From QYOJ01 sp964642545 (GTDB taxonomy: Bacteria; Bacteroidota; Bacteroidia; Bacteroidales; FEN-979), in assembly GCA_964642545.1 (NCBI GenBank), contig CAZXQU010000001.1, positions 137,502-201,501 on the forward strand: a stretch of 64,000 nucleotides of DNA. The letters run 5' to 3'. The stretch's first letter is position 1. Each line of letters starts with the position of its first letter. A program made the position numbers and the translations under genes. Of this stretch, positions 53,767 to 61,846 are shown piece after piece. The notes beneath the pieces were generated by a model, which had not been told where the DNA came from, did no database searches, and saw nothing but the letters and a program-made list of their open reading frames with translations.

Positions 53767-54558
53767 ATGGAAGAAAAATTTGCACATCCTGAACTTAGGA
53801 CACCGGAAAATCTGGTGTACAAACGTACCGATCTCCTGGTTGACCGCCCCTTAAGCTACTGCCCAGGCTGCGGCCATGGCGTAGTTCATCGCATGCTGAT
53901 GGAGGTTCTCGAGGAAAAAGATATCGCATCAAATACTATTGGAGTAAGCCCCGTGGGTTGCTCGGTGCTGGCCTACGACTTCTTGAATATCGATATGGAA
54001 GGCGCTGCACACGGCCGTGCACCCGCCCTGGCAACAGCGATCAAAAGATTATGGCCCAACCGGTACGTATTTACCTACCAGGGAGATGGCGACCTGGCTG
54101 CCATTGGAACTGCTGAGACTATCCACGCCTGCAACCGAGGTGAAAATTTTACCATCATATTCATCAACAATGGTATCTATGGAATGACTGGCGGTCAAAT
54201 GGCTCCTACCACTCTCCCTGGCATGCGGTCATCAACCTCACCTTACGGCAGGGATGTTGAAATCATGGGACATCCACTGAAAATTACAGAACTGATTGCT
54301 CAACTTCCCGGAACATATTATGTTACACGTCAATCCGTTCAAACACCCACAGCCGTCAGAAAGACGAAAAAAGCGTTGAGAAAAGCATTTGACCTTCAGG
54401 ATGAGCGGAAAGGTATTTCGTTTGTGGAAGTTGTGTCAAACTGCAACTCTGGTTGGAAAATGACTCCGGTACAGTCTAACAAATGGATGGAAGAGAACAT
54501 GTTCCCTTACTTTCCGTTGGGAGACATTAAGGTAGATGGGAAATTAGTTAATAAGTAG
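53767..54558 (+). CDS. 2-oxoacid:ferredoxin oxidoreductase beta subunit
   Basis: 263 residues. Binds TPP pyrophosphate and the [4Fe-4S] cluster: YCPGCGHGVVHR at the start, GCSVLAYDF, the GDGDLAAIGTAETIHACNRG...INNGIYG motif for Mg-TPP, and MTGGQMAPTT. It begins one base after the alpha subunit's stop. Its TAG stop opens into GCGAGAA repeats. Confidence 0.92.
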   Translation: MEEKFAHPELRTPENLVYKRTDLLVDRPLSYCPGCGHGVVHRMLMEVLEEKDIASNTIGVSPVGCSVLAYDFLNIDMEGAAHGRAPALATAIKRLWPNRYVFTYQGDGDLAAIGTAETIHACNRGENFTIIFINNGIYGMTGGQMAPTTLPGMRSSTSPYGRDVEIMGHPLKITELIAQLPGTYYVTRQSVQTPTAVRKTKKALRKAFDLQDERKGISFVEVVSNCNSGWKMTPVQSNKWMEENMFPYFPLGDIKVDGKLVNK

Positions 54559-54622
54559 CGAGAAGCGAGAAGCGAGAAGCGAAATAGTGAAATAGCGAAA
54601 TAGCGAGATAGCGAAAATTAAG
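54556..54622 (+). repeat. GCGAGAA heptamers and AGCGAAAT octamers
   Basis: Begins in the beta-subunit stop codon: three GCGAGAA units, then AGTGAAAT/AGCGAAAT/AGCGAGAT octamers to 54622. It fills almost the whole gap between the beta and gamma subunits. Related units are at 55917-55940. Confidence 0.9.
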
Positions 54623-54627
54623 ATATT

Positions 54628-55179
54628 ATGACTGAAGAGATTATTATAGCGGGTTTTGGGGGACAAGGTGTTCTCTCAATGGGTAAGATCCTGGCCTATT
54701 CGGGCGTGATGCAGGACCAGGAAGTGAGTTGGATGCCATCGTACGGACCAGAAATGCGGGGTGGAACTGCGAATGTAACGGTAATTGTATCCGACGAACG
54801 GATCAGTTCACCGATCCTGAACAAATACGACACAGCCATCATCCTGAACCAGCAGTCGATGGACAAGTTTGAAAATGCTGTCAAGCCAGGCGGGTTGCTG
54901 ATTTATGACCCCAATGGAATAACCCGGCATCCCGAACGGAAAGACATTAATATTTATTCCATTCCTGCAACGGATGAAGCTGGAAGAATGGGACTCTCAA
55001 AGGTTTTCAACATGATGGTGCTGGGTGGTTTCCTGAAACTGAAACCCATCGTCAAAATGGAGAATATCCGCAAAGGACTTGAGAAGTCGCTTCCTTCACG
55101 CCACCACAAGTTGATCCCGGAGAACGAGAAAGCAGTTGCAATCGGACAGGATCTGATCCAGCCGATACATGTGCTTTAA
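54628..55179 (+). CDS. 2-oxoacid:ferredoxin oxidoreductase gamma subunit
   Basis: 183 residues. Starts with IIIAGFGGQGVLSMGKILAYSG and has SWMPSYGPEMRGGTANVTVIVSD, both standard for gamma subunits, which probably bind CoA. It is separated from beta by a 69-base repeat block, and overlaps the next gene by 11 bases. Confidence 0.92.
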   Translation: MTEEIIIAGFGGQGVLSMGKILAYSGVMQDQEVSWMPSYGPEMRGGTANVTVIVSDERISSPILNKYDTAIILNQQSMDKFENAVKPGGLLIYDPNGITRHPERKDINIYSIPATDEAGRMGLSKVFNMMVLGGFLKLKPIVKMENIRKGLEKSLPSRHHKLIPENEKAVAIGQDLIQPIHVL

Positions 55180-55939
55180 GGAGTTGAGAGATCTCCTGGA
55201 ACTCAATTACCAGCGGTTCAACCATCCGTCGTTTATTTCGCATGACCCTATCTCGATACCCCATCAGTATACCCGCAAAGAGGATATTGAAATTTCAGGA
55301 CTGCTAACCGCCTTGATCTCTTGGGGCAATCGAACATCCATCCTGAGAAGTGCGTGTAAACTCATGTCGTTGATGTCCCACTCGCCCTACGATTTCATCT
55401 GCCATGCCTCCCCCAGTGATCTGTACCAACTCAGAGGCTTTGTTCACAGAACCTTCCAGGGAGAGGATGCTGATTTCATGATTCGGGCTCTTCAGCATAT
55501 CTACCGCGACAAAGGGGGGCTTGAACCTCTCTTCTCGCAGATGAACAAGTTCGGTGCGCAACACGCCATCACCCAATTCAGGAACGCCGCCCTTGAAACA
55601 CTCCACTTTCCGCGATCCAAAAAACACCTTGCTAACCCACAGTCAGGGTCGGCAGCCAAACGAATTAACATGTTCCTTCGCTGGATGGTAAGAAAAGATG
55701 ACCAAGGCGTGGATTTCGGTCTCTGGCAAACCATTGATCCCGCTAACCTGATCTGTCCGCTGGATGTTCACAGTGGACGCGTTGCCCGTAAATTGGGATT
55801 ACTCGAAAGGAAAATCAATGACTGGCAAGCCGCCCAAGAGTTAACCACCAACCTCCGTAATTTCGATCCGGCGGATCCGGTAAAGTATGACTTTGCCCTG
55901 TTTGGCATGGGAGTAATGAGAAGCGAGGTAGCGAGATAG
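55169..55939 (+). CDS. TIGR02757 family protein
   Basis: 256 residues. Matches the Bacteroidota/spirochaete family TIGR02757: YQRFNHPSFISHDPISIPH, ISGLLTALISWGNRTSIL, NMFLRWMVRKDDQGVDFGLW and CPLDVHSGRVARKLGLL. The fold is probably helical and DNA-glycosylase-like (HhH-GPD superfamily), but no activity is known to me. The natural end seems to be FALFGMGV; the following MRSEVAR and the TAG stop are encoded by repeats. Confidence 0.85.
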   Translation: MCFKELRDLLELNYQRFNHPSFISHDPISIPHQYTRKEDIEISGLLTALISWGNRTSILRSACKLMSLMSHSPYDFICHASPSDLYQLRGFVHRTFQGEDADFMIRALQHIYRDKGGLEPLFSQMNKFGAQHAITQFRNAALETLHFPRSKKHLANPQSGSAAKRINMFLRWMVRKDDQGVDFGLWQTIDPANLICPLDVHSGRVARKLGLLERKINDWQAAQELTTNLRNFDPADPVKYDFALFGMGVMRSEVAR

Positions 55940-55979
55940 CGAAACTGTTTCGGGTTTCGGGTTTCGGGTTTCCTCACCC
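55917..55979. repeat. GCGAGGT/GCGAGAT units joined to TTTCGGG heptamers
   Basis: 55917-55944 encodes the last residues of the TIGR02757 protein (RSEVAR, stop TAG). 55949-55972 is a run of three to four TTTCGGG units. It ends eight bases before the stop of the convergent bcp gene. The two families meet here as in the mosaic at 34276. Confidence 0.9.
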
Positions 55980-55986
55980 GGAAGCT

Positions 55987-56550
55987 TTATTCGAGGTTCC
56001 TCAAAGTTGTGAGCGCTTCGTCAATGTGTTTCTGGAATTGTAACTGAGATGAGAACTTTCCACGAATGATTCCTTGCTTGTCAATAATAAAGGTTACTCT
56101 TCCCGGTAAGAGACCCATCGTTTTCCCAACACCATAGGACTTAGCGACCTTTTTATCCGAGTCAGAAAGCAGGATAAAGGGTAGGCGGTGATTGGCTGCA
56201 AAAGACTTGTGAGACGCTTCATCATCGGCACTTATCCCGATAACTTCTGCCCCTGCCTCCTTAAAATCTTCATACTGATCACGGAAACTGCAAGCCTCTT
56301 TCGTGCAACCGTAGGATTCGTCTTTCGGATAGAAATATACCACCAGGTTGGATTTCCCCAGAAAATCGGATAAACTGACCAGCTTACCGTTCAAATCGGG
56401 CAGGGTGAATCCGGGAGCAATACTTCCCGAATCGATCTTATCATCTTTTGCCATATCAGAAGTTATTTGGTTTTCTGCATTATCAGAGCAGGAAAGTAAG
56501 ATATAATTTAGAACAAGTATAAATAATAAATATTTTATATATCTTTGCAT
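55987..56550 (-). CDS. bcp: Thiol peroxidase (Bcp/PrxQ), lipoprotein form
   Basis: 187 residues. Reduces hydrogen peroxide and organic peroxides with thioredoxin. A signal peptide with lipobox YILLSC (Cys21) suggests envelope anchoring, whereas most Bcp proteins are cytoplasmic. The catalytic motif is FYPKDESYGCTKEACSFRD: the peroxidatic Cys in P-x3-S-x2-C (Ser instead of the common Thr) and a resolving Cys five residues later. Convergent with TIGR02757 and divergent from the glutathione peroxidase gene 32 bases away. Confidence 0.88.
   Translation of the reverse strand: MQRYIKYLLFILVLNYILLSCSDNAENQITSDMAKDDKIDSGSIAPGFTLPDLNGKLVSLSDFLGKSNLVVYFYPKDESYGCTKEACSFRDQYEDFKEAGAEVIGISADDEASHKSFAANHRLPFILLSDSDKKVAKSYGVGKTMGLLPGRVTFIIDKQGIIRGKFSSQLQFQKHIDEALTTLRNLE
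56540..56547 (+). promoter_or_regulatory. TATCTTTG -7 box for gpx
   Basis: TATCTTTG on the plus strand, 35 bases before the gpx ATG. It overlaps the first codons of the divergent bcp gene, so the two start regions interlock. Confidence 0.45.
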
Positions 56551-56582
56551 TTCGATACAAATAAACTTTAAAAGTACGGAAA

Positions 56583-57131
56583 ATGAAGATATTATTCACG
56601 TCTCTAATCTTGTTTATGATGACAACAGCAGCAAATGCACAGGGGAGTAAGTCGTTCTATGACTACACAGTAAAAAGTATTGATGGGAAGGAGTTCCCGC
56701 TTAGTCAGTTAAAAGGGAATAAAGTGTTGGTGGTCAATACTGCTTCCAAGTGCGGATACACCCCCCAATATGCCAAGCTTGAAGAGTTGTTCCAGCAATA
56801 TGGCGGGGACAATTTTACGATAATCGGCTTTCCTGCCAACAACTTTTTAAGCCAGGAACCGGGTACCAATGAAGAGATCAAGGCATTTTGCCAGTTAAAC
56901 TATGGTGTCACTTTCCCGATGATGGAGAAGATCTCGGTTAAAGGCGATGATATAGCACCCCTCTATCAGTGGCTTACCGAAAAGGACCTCAATGGCGTAA
57001 TGGATTCCAAAATAAAATGGAATTTCCAGAAATTCATGATCAATGAAGATGGTTCCCTTGCCGGTATGGTTCCACCGGGAGAATCACCGTTGAGTGAAAC
57101 CATTGTGGAGTGGATTACCAAAAGCAATTAA
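56583..57131 (+). CDS. Glutathione peroxidase family protein
   Basis: 182 residues. Signal peptide (ILFTSLILFMMTTAANAQ), so probably periplasmic. The catalytic Cys is in NTASKCGYTPQYAKLEEL, where animal enzymes have selenocysteine. Further motifs are FTIIGFPANNFLSQEPGTNEEI and WNFQKFMINEDG, which supply the Gln/Trp/Asn. It probably uses thioredoxin-like partners rather than glutathione in this phylum. It heads the gpx-peptide-rubredoxin group. Confidence 0.92.
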   Translation: MKILFTSLILFMMTTAANAQGSKSFYDYTVKSIDGKEFPLSQLKGNKVLVVNTASKCGYTPQYAKLEELFQQYGGDNFTIIGFPANNFLSQEPGTNEEIKAFCQLNYGVTFPMMEKISVKGDDIAPLYQWLTEKDLNGVMDSKIKWNFQKFMINEDGSLAGMVPPGESPLSETIVEWITKSN

Positions 57132-57135
57132 AACC

Positions 57136-57228
57136 ATGGGGAATAATAGCAAGAAGAAAAAGGAGAAAAAGAAGAAATGCTGCAAGTCTGGTTGCGGTAA
57201 AAAATGCATTAAAAAAAACCTGGAATGA
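57136..57228 (+). CDS. 30-residue Lys/Cys-rich peptide
   Basis: A short frame reading MGNNSKKKKEKKKKCCKSGC followed by GKKCIKKNLE: about half Lys, with four cysteines (15, 16, 20, 24). It lies four bases after gpx, and its TGA overlaps the first possible ATG of the rubredoxin gene (ATGATG at 57225-57230), which suggests coupled translation. I do not recognise a family. It might bind metal or simply be a leader frame. Confidence 0.45.
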   Translation: MGNNSKKKKEKKKKCCKSGCGKKCIKKNLE

Positions 57229-57386
57229 TGAAGTACAAATGCACTGTGTGCGGACATGTTTACGATCCACTGGAAGGTGATCCTGATTCGGGAATTTCTC
57301 CAGGAACGTTGTTTGAAGATATTCCCGATGACTGGAGATGTCCCATCTGCCAGGTCACGAAGGTAGATTATGTGTTGATGGATTAA
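57228..57386 (+). CDS. Rubredoxin
   Basis: 52 residues, MKYKCTVCGHVYDPLEGDPD at the start and CPICQVTKVDYV near the end: two CxxC pairs that hold one iron, at the normal rubredoxin length (Cys5, 8, 38, 41). The ATG at 57228 was chosen; an ATG at 57225 would add one Met. It passes electrons to rubrerythrin or other oxygen-reducing proteins, and rubrerythrin is the next gene. Confidence 0.93.
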   Translation: MKYKCTVCGHVYDPLEGDPDSGISPGTLFEDIPDDWRCPICQVTKVDYVLMD

Positions 57387-57441
57387 CATCGTATCACACC
57401 TGATATTTCTATCGAATCTGCGGAATCTCCCATGAAATAAC

Positions 57442-57449
57442 TACCTTTG
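57442..57449 (+). promoter_or_regulatory. TACCTTTG -7 box for rubrerythrin
   Basis: TACCTTTG on the plus strand, 34 bases before the rubrerythrin ATG; no clear -33 element. Confidence 0.4.
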
Positions 57450-57483
57450 AGATGGAAAATTAACCATCAAACCAGATAGAATT

Positions 57484-58062
57484 ATGGAAAAAAGTATCAA
57501 GGGGACCAAAACCGAGCAGAACCTGCTGAAGGCCTTTGCAGGGGAATCACAAGCAAAAAACCGCTACCAGTTTTATGCCAAACAGGCGATGAAAGACGGT
57601 TACGAGCAAATTGCCGCTATTTTTAACGAAACCGCCATGAACGAGCAGCAGCATGGCAAGATCTTCTTCCGATTCCTGGAAGGCGGTATGGTAGAAATCA
57701 CAGCATCATACCCCGCCGGAGTCATCGGAACTACGGCCGAGAACCTGAAAGAAGCCGCTATGGGAGAACACGATGAATGGAAAGATTTGTACCCTGGGTT
57801 TGCCAAGGTTGCAGAGGAAGAGGGGTTTTCCAAGATTGCCACGGCCTTTAAACTGATTGCCCAAATTGAAGGCCACCACGAAGCCAGGTACCTGAAGTTG
57901 CTTGGAAATATGGAGAAAGACCGGGTATTCAAACGCGAAGAGAAAGAGGTCTGGATCTGTCGTGAGTGCGGACACATTCATTATGGGAATTCAGCATTAA
58001 ACAAATGTCCGGTTTGTGATCACCCGATGGCTTTCTTTGAGATCAAGGCGGAGAATTATTAA
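57484..58062 (+). CDS. Rubrerythrin
   Basis: 192 residues. The N-terminal four-helix di-iron domain contains GTKTEQNLLKAFAGESQAKNRY, with the Glu ligands in FAGES, FNETAMNEQQHGK and IAQIEGHHEARY. The C-terminal rubredoxin-like domain has CRECGHIHYG and CPVCDHPMAFF. It reduces hydrogen peroxide in anaerobes with electrons from rubredoxin, encoded 97 bases upstream. Confidence 0.97.
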   Translation: MEKSIKGTKTEQNLLKAFAGESQAKNRYQFYAKQAMKDGYEQIAAIFNETAMNEQQHGKIFFRFLEGGMVEITASYPAGVIGTTAENLKEAAMGEHDEWKDLYPGFAKVAEEEGFSKIATAFKLIAQIEGHHEARYLKLLGNMEKDRVFKREEKEVWICRECGHIHYGNSALNKCPVCDHPMAFFEIKAENY

Positions 58063-58165
58063 ATACCCCCCAGCCCCCTAAAGGGGGAGTAAGTCCCTCA
58101 CATGAGGGGTGTATAGGCACCCGCAAAGCGGAATAAGTCCCCTTCAGGGGATTTAGGGGTAAATA
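58063..58165. repeat. CCCCTAAA-type inverted repeat block
   Basis: Between rubrerythrin and the E1 gene. CCCCCTAAAGGGGGAGTAAG, then CCCTCACATGAGGGG, GCAAAGCGGAATAAGTCC and CCCTTCAGGGGATTTAGGGG. Several short palindromes (CCCCTAAAGGGG, CCCCTTCAGGGG) could fold in RNA. Related to the block at 2724-2806. Confidence 0.8.
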
Positions 58166-58178
58166 TGGCGTATGAATT

Positions 58179-60575
58179 ATGACAAAATCAACATTTAATA
58201 AACAGGAGGTTCTGGCCGATTTCCGGTTAGCGAATTTAAGCCGTCAACTGAGTTTACTGGGACGACGGGAAGCATTGGGAGGAAGAGCCAATTTTGGCAT
58301 CTTCGGTGATGGGAAAGAGGTTCCGCAACTGGTATTGGCCAAATTCTTCCAGGATGGAGACTGGCGTTCGGGATACTACCGCGATCAAACCTTTATGATG
58401 GCAGCGGGCTTATTTACACCAGAAGAATTTTTCGCACAGTTATACGGTGACACAGATATCAATGTCAATCCGGGTACTGTTGGGAGAATTATGAACAACC
58501 ACTTTGCCACACGGAGTGTCGATGACGAAGGAAACTGGAAGAATCTCACCAAGCAGAAGAATTCCTCAGCCGACATCTCCCCTACCGCCGGCCAAATGCC
58601 AAGGCTCCTTGGATTAGCACTGGCATCAAAGCTCTTCAGAAGCAACAACACATTAGAACCCTTTACACAATTTTCGATCAATGGGAATGAGGTTGCCTTT
58701 GGGATGATCGGAGATGCCTCTACCTCTGAAGGCCACTTCTGGGAAACCATGAATGCCGCCGGTGTGATGCAGGTACCCATGGCAATGTCGGTATGGGACG
58801 ATGGATTTGGGATATCTGTCCCTCAGAAATATCAAACCACCAAACAAAGTATTTCAGAGGTCCTCAAGGGTTTTGAAAAGGATGACAAGAACCCGGGAAT
58901 TATGATCTACAAGGTGAAAGGATGGGATTATGCTGCTCTTCTGAAGACCTTTAAAGAGGGAATCGACATCTGCAGAAAAGATCACATCCCGGTGTTATTT
59001 CACGTTTCAGAATTGACCCAACCCCAGGGACACTCAACATCAGGTTCTCATGAACGCTACAAATCAGAAGAGCGCCTGAAATGGGAAAAAGAGTTCGACT
59101 GCATTGCGCAAATGCGAACGTGGATCATTGAAAGCAAATTAGCCACATCCGAAGAGTTGGACAAGATTGAAGGAGAGGCTGTGCAGCGTGCCCGTGATGC
59201 CCGCAAGAATGCCTGGAACCACTACCAGGCTCCCATCAAGGCGGAGCGTAAGAAGTTGATTGAAACGGTGAAGACCACACACTGCCCCTGCAAGAAACAA
59301 GACCGGATCGACCGTATTGTTGAAGAGCTGAGCCTGATTGGAGAACCTATCCGGAGAGATGTGATTTCTGCTGCGAAAAAGATTCTCAGGGATGTATGCC
59401 TCAGTTGTGGAGTGAAGAAACCGATGGTTGCCGAACTGCGTACCTGGCTGGATGAGCAGTTGAAAGAGAATTATGACCGATACAACTCCCATCTCTACAG
59501 CGAGTCGGAGCAACGAGCATTGAATATTGAAGGCGTTCCTCCTCGTTTCACGGAGGAATCCCCCATCGTTACTGGCAGGGAAGTACTTCTGGCGAATTAC
59601 GACTACATGTTCAAAAACAATCCTCTTGCTGTCATCTATGGCGAGGATGTGGGAAAGATCGGTGGCGTAAACCAAACCCTTGAGGGGCTACAGGCGAAGT
59701 ATGGCGAAGACCGGATTTTCGACACCGGCATCCGGGAAGCGACGATAATCGGACAGGGTATTGGGCTGGCATTACGTGGATTAAGACCTATTTCGGAGAT
59801 ACAGTATTTCGATTACCTCCTTTACGGACTTCAGGTGATGAGCGACGACCTGGCCACTACCCAATACCGGACCAAAGGAGGCCAGAAGGTCCCGATGATC
59901 ATAAGCACACGTGGGCACAGACTTGTTGGCATCTGGCACAGCGGATCGCCACTGAGCATGGTCATCAACTCCATCAGAGGCGTATATGTGCTGGCACCAA
60001 GGGACATGACAAGGGCAGCAGGATTTTACAACACCATGATGGCATCCGATGACCCCGCTTTGATTATCGAACCACTCAATGGCTACCGCCTCAAAGAGCA
60101 ACTGCCTGATAACATTGGCGAATATAGAATTCCGGTTGGCACCGTTGAGGTGCTGGAACCCGGAACCGATGTAACCCTTGTGACATACGGTTCCTGTGTG
60201 AAGATTGCTGAGGAGGCACTGCCACAGCTGAAAGACTTTAAAATTTCGGTGGAGCTGATCGATGTGCAGTCTCTCGTTCCTTTCGATCTTAACAGCGACA
60301 TCCTGAAGTCGTTGCAGAAGACCAACAAGATCGTTTTCTTCGATGAAGATGTCCCCGGGGGAGCCACCGCCTATATGATGCAGAAGGTGCTGGAAGATCA
60401 GGGAGGATATCAGTTCCTGGATGCCGTTCCACGCACGCTCACCTCTACCGACCATCGCCCGGCATACAGCAACGATGGCGACTATTTCTCCAATCCTAAT
60501 GCCGAAGATGTGTTCCAGGTTGTTTACGACATGATGCACGAATACAGTCCGAACAAGTATCCGAGGCTCTATTAG
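58179..60575 (+). CDS. Fused 2-oxoacid dehydrogenase E1 (alpha-beta)
   Basis: 798 residues. The alpha half (1-360) has DISPTAGQMPRLLGLALASKL, FGMIGDASTSEGHFWE and an MSVWDDGFGISVP TPP region. The beta half (about 460-798) has REVLLANYDYMFKNNPLAVIYGEDV, FDTGIREATIIGQGIGLAL, and the C-terminal LVTYGSCVKIAEEALPQL and VFFDEDVPGGATAYMM. This is a branched-chain 2-oxoacid (or general) dehydrogenase E1; no E2 or E3 gene is adjacent. A linker of about 100 residues carries THCPCKKQD and DVCLSCGVKKP and makes it longer than I expect for the family. Confidence 0.85.
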   Translation: MTKSTFNKQEVLADFRLANLSRQLSLLGRREALGGRANFGIFGDGKEVPQLVLAKFFQDGDWRSGYYRDQTFMMAAGLFTPEEFFAQLYGDTDINVNPGTVGRIMNNHFATRSVDDEGNWKNLTKQKNSSADISPTAGQMPRLLGLALASKLFRSNNTLEPFTQFSINGNEVAFGMIGDASTSEGHFWETMNAAGVMQVPMAMSVWDDGFGISVPQKYQTTKQSISEVLKGFEKDDKNPGIMIYKVKGWDYAALLKTFKEGIDICRKDHIPVLFHVSELTQPQGHSTSGSHERYKSEERLKWEKEFDCIAQMRTWIIESKLATSEELDKIEGEAVQRARDARKNAWNHYQAPIKAERKKLIETVKTTHCPCKKQDRIDRIVEELSLIGEPIRRDVISAAKKILRDVCLSCGVKKPMVAELRTWLDEQLKENYDRYNSHLYSESEQRALNIEGVPPRFTEESPIVTGREVLLANYDYMFKNNPLAVIYGEDVGKIGGVNQTLEGLQAKYGEDRIFDTGIREATIIGQGIGLALRGLRPISEIQYFDYLLYGLQVMSDDLATTQYRTKGGQKVPMIISTRGHRLVGIWHSGSPLSMVINSIRGVYVLAPRDMTRAAGFYNTMMASDDPALIIEPLNGYRLKEQLPDNIGEYRIPVGTVEVLEPGTDVTLVTYGSCVKIAEEALPQLKDFKISVELIDVQSLVPFDLNSDILKSLQKTNKIVFFDEDVPGGATAYMMQKVLEDQGGYQFLDAVPRTLTSTDHRPAYSNDGDYFSNPNAEDVFQVVYDMMHEYSPNKYPRLY

Positions 60576-60604
60576 GCAGTCGGCAGTTGGCAGTGTGCAG
60601 TAAA
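60575..60604 (+). repeat. GGCAGTN heptamers after the E1 stop
   Basis: Begins in the TAG stop of the E1 gene: GGCAGTC, GGCAGTT, GGCAGTG, TGCAGTA units on the plus strand. Fifth occurrence of this family in the window, again on the coding strand of the preceding gene. Confidence 0.9.
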
Positions 60605-60641
60605 TAATAAGTTATTTCATCATATCACCCCTCTACCAGAT

Positions 60642-61319
60642 ATGATTCCGAAGGTTGAACTAAAGCGAACACTTGATGGCTCCGACACCCTGTTCGTTCC
60701 TGAGCTGAAAGAACACTACCATTCCACTTTCGGGGCTGTGCAGGAGTCGAGGCATGTTTTTATTGAGAATGGATTGATGGCTGTTGATGCCATGGTTGAT
60801 CAGGTCTCTGTTTTTGAGGTAGGGTTTGGAACTGGGTTGAATGCCTTGCTGACACTCTTCACCACGAAGGCACGAAGACACAAAGTGCAATACACTGGTA
60901 TTGAGTTGTATCCCATTGAACGCTCTATTCTTGAATCGTTGAATTATACATCATTCCTGGAAGAACCTGATGCCCATGAAGAGTTTGTCAGAATCCATGA
61001 GACTCCCTGGGAAATACCGCATCAGCTGAATCCATATTTTCAGCTTACAAAGATCAACGCTGATTTGAAGTCGTTCGTCACTCAGGATGCGACTTTCGAT
61101 GTGATCTTTTTTGATGCCTTTTCCCCAAATGTACAACCTGATCTATGGACCGTTCCCGTCTTTGAAAAAATGTTCAGTTTTCTTCGCCCCGATGGAATCC
61201 TTGTTACATACTCCTGCAAAGGGATTGTGAAACAGAACCTGAAGGAAGCGGGCTTTTCCATCAAAAGGCTTCCGGGCCCGCCGGGAAAGTGGGAGATGCT
61301 ACGCGCCCGAAAAAAGTGA
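60642..61319 (+). CDS. mnmD: MnmD-type tRNA U34 methyltransferase
   Basis: 225 residues. Family motifs: HYHSTFGAVQESRHVFIENGL at the start, FEVGFGTGLNALLTLF as SAM site, and VIFFDAFSPNVQPDLWTVPVFEKMF. The C-terminus has VTYSCKGIVKQNLKEAGF and LPGPPGKWEML. It completes the 5-methylaminomethyl group on U34 of tRNAs; the MnmC FAD domain is absent, as is usual for MnmD. Confidence 0.93.
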   Translation: MIPKVELKRTLDGSDTLFVPELKEHYHSTFGAVQESRHVFIENGLMAVDAMVDQVSVFEVGFGTGLNALLTLFTTKARRHKVQYTGIELYPIERSILESLNYTSFLEEPDAHEEFVRIHETPWEIPHQLNPYFQLTKINADLKSFVTQDATFDVIFFDAFSPNVQPDLWTVPVFEKMFSFLRPDGILVTYSCKGIVKQNLKEAGFSIKRLPGPPGKWEMLRARKK

Positions 61320-61330
61320 TAGATTTTACC

Positions 61331-61338
61331 TACTTTTG
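61331..61338 (+). promoter_or_regulatory. TACTTTTG -7 box for the Nudix gene
   Basis: TACTTTTG on the plus strand, 48 bases before the ATG at 61387. Confidence 0.35.
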
Positions 61339-61386
61339 AGACTGAAACGAAACCAGACACACCACGCCTGATGATACTTTATACGT

Positions 61387-61836
61387 ATGAGTGAACACCA
61401 GTTCAATATCAGGGTGTACGGATTGCTGATCGACCATGGGAAGATTCTGGTTACAGATGAATACAGGATGCAGACGTTAATGACAAAGTTTCCCGGCGGC
61501 GCTCTCGAGTTCGGCGAGGGAACCGTCGACTGCCTGAAACGTGAGTTTCTTGAAGAGTTGAATCTGAAGATTGAGGTTGTTGATCATTTCTACACAACCG
61601 ATTTCTTTCAGCCAACCAAACTCCTCCCCTCTACCATGCAGTTGGTCAGTATCTACTATCATGTTAAGGCGGTTGAACCCATGCGGTTTCCCATTGCTGA
61701 TAAGCCATTCTCATTTCCCGAAATAGTTGATGGAGCGCAGTGTTTCAGATGGCTCCCCCTCGATACACTAACAGAGGAGGATGTAACGTTTCCAATCGAT
61801 AAACGGGTGATTTCACTAATTTTAGAATCAACCTAA
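61387..61836 (+). CDS. Nudix hydrolase
   Basis: 149 residues. The Nudix box reads GGALEFGEGTVDCLKREFLEEL (about 37-58), with the REFLEE metal ligands, inside a small alpha/beta fold. Substrate unknown; candidates are ADP-ribose-like or oxidised nucleotides. It lies ten bases upstream of the lipoprotein gene. Confidence 0.88.
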   Translation: MSEHQFNIRVYGLLIDHGKILVTDEYRMQTLMTKFPGGALEFGEGTVDCLKREFLEELNLKIEVVDHFYTTDFFQPTKLLPSTMQLVSIYYHVKAVEPMRFPIADKPFSFPEIVDGAQCFRWLPLDTLTEEDVTFPIDKRVISLILEST

Positions 61837-61846
61837 CTCCAATATT

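Noticed and set aside
59781..60539. A 252-codon frame on the minus strand over the E1 gene
   Set aside because: The real coding strand has strong 2-oxoacid dehydrogenase motifs; this is a shadow.
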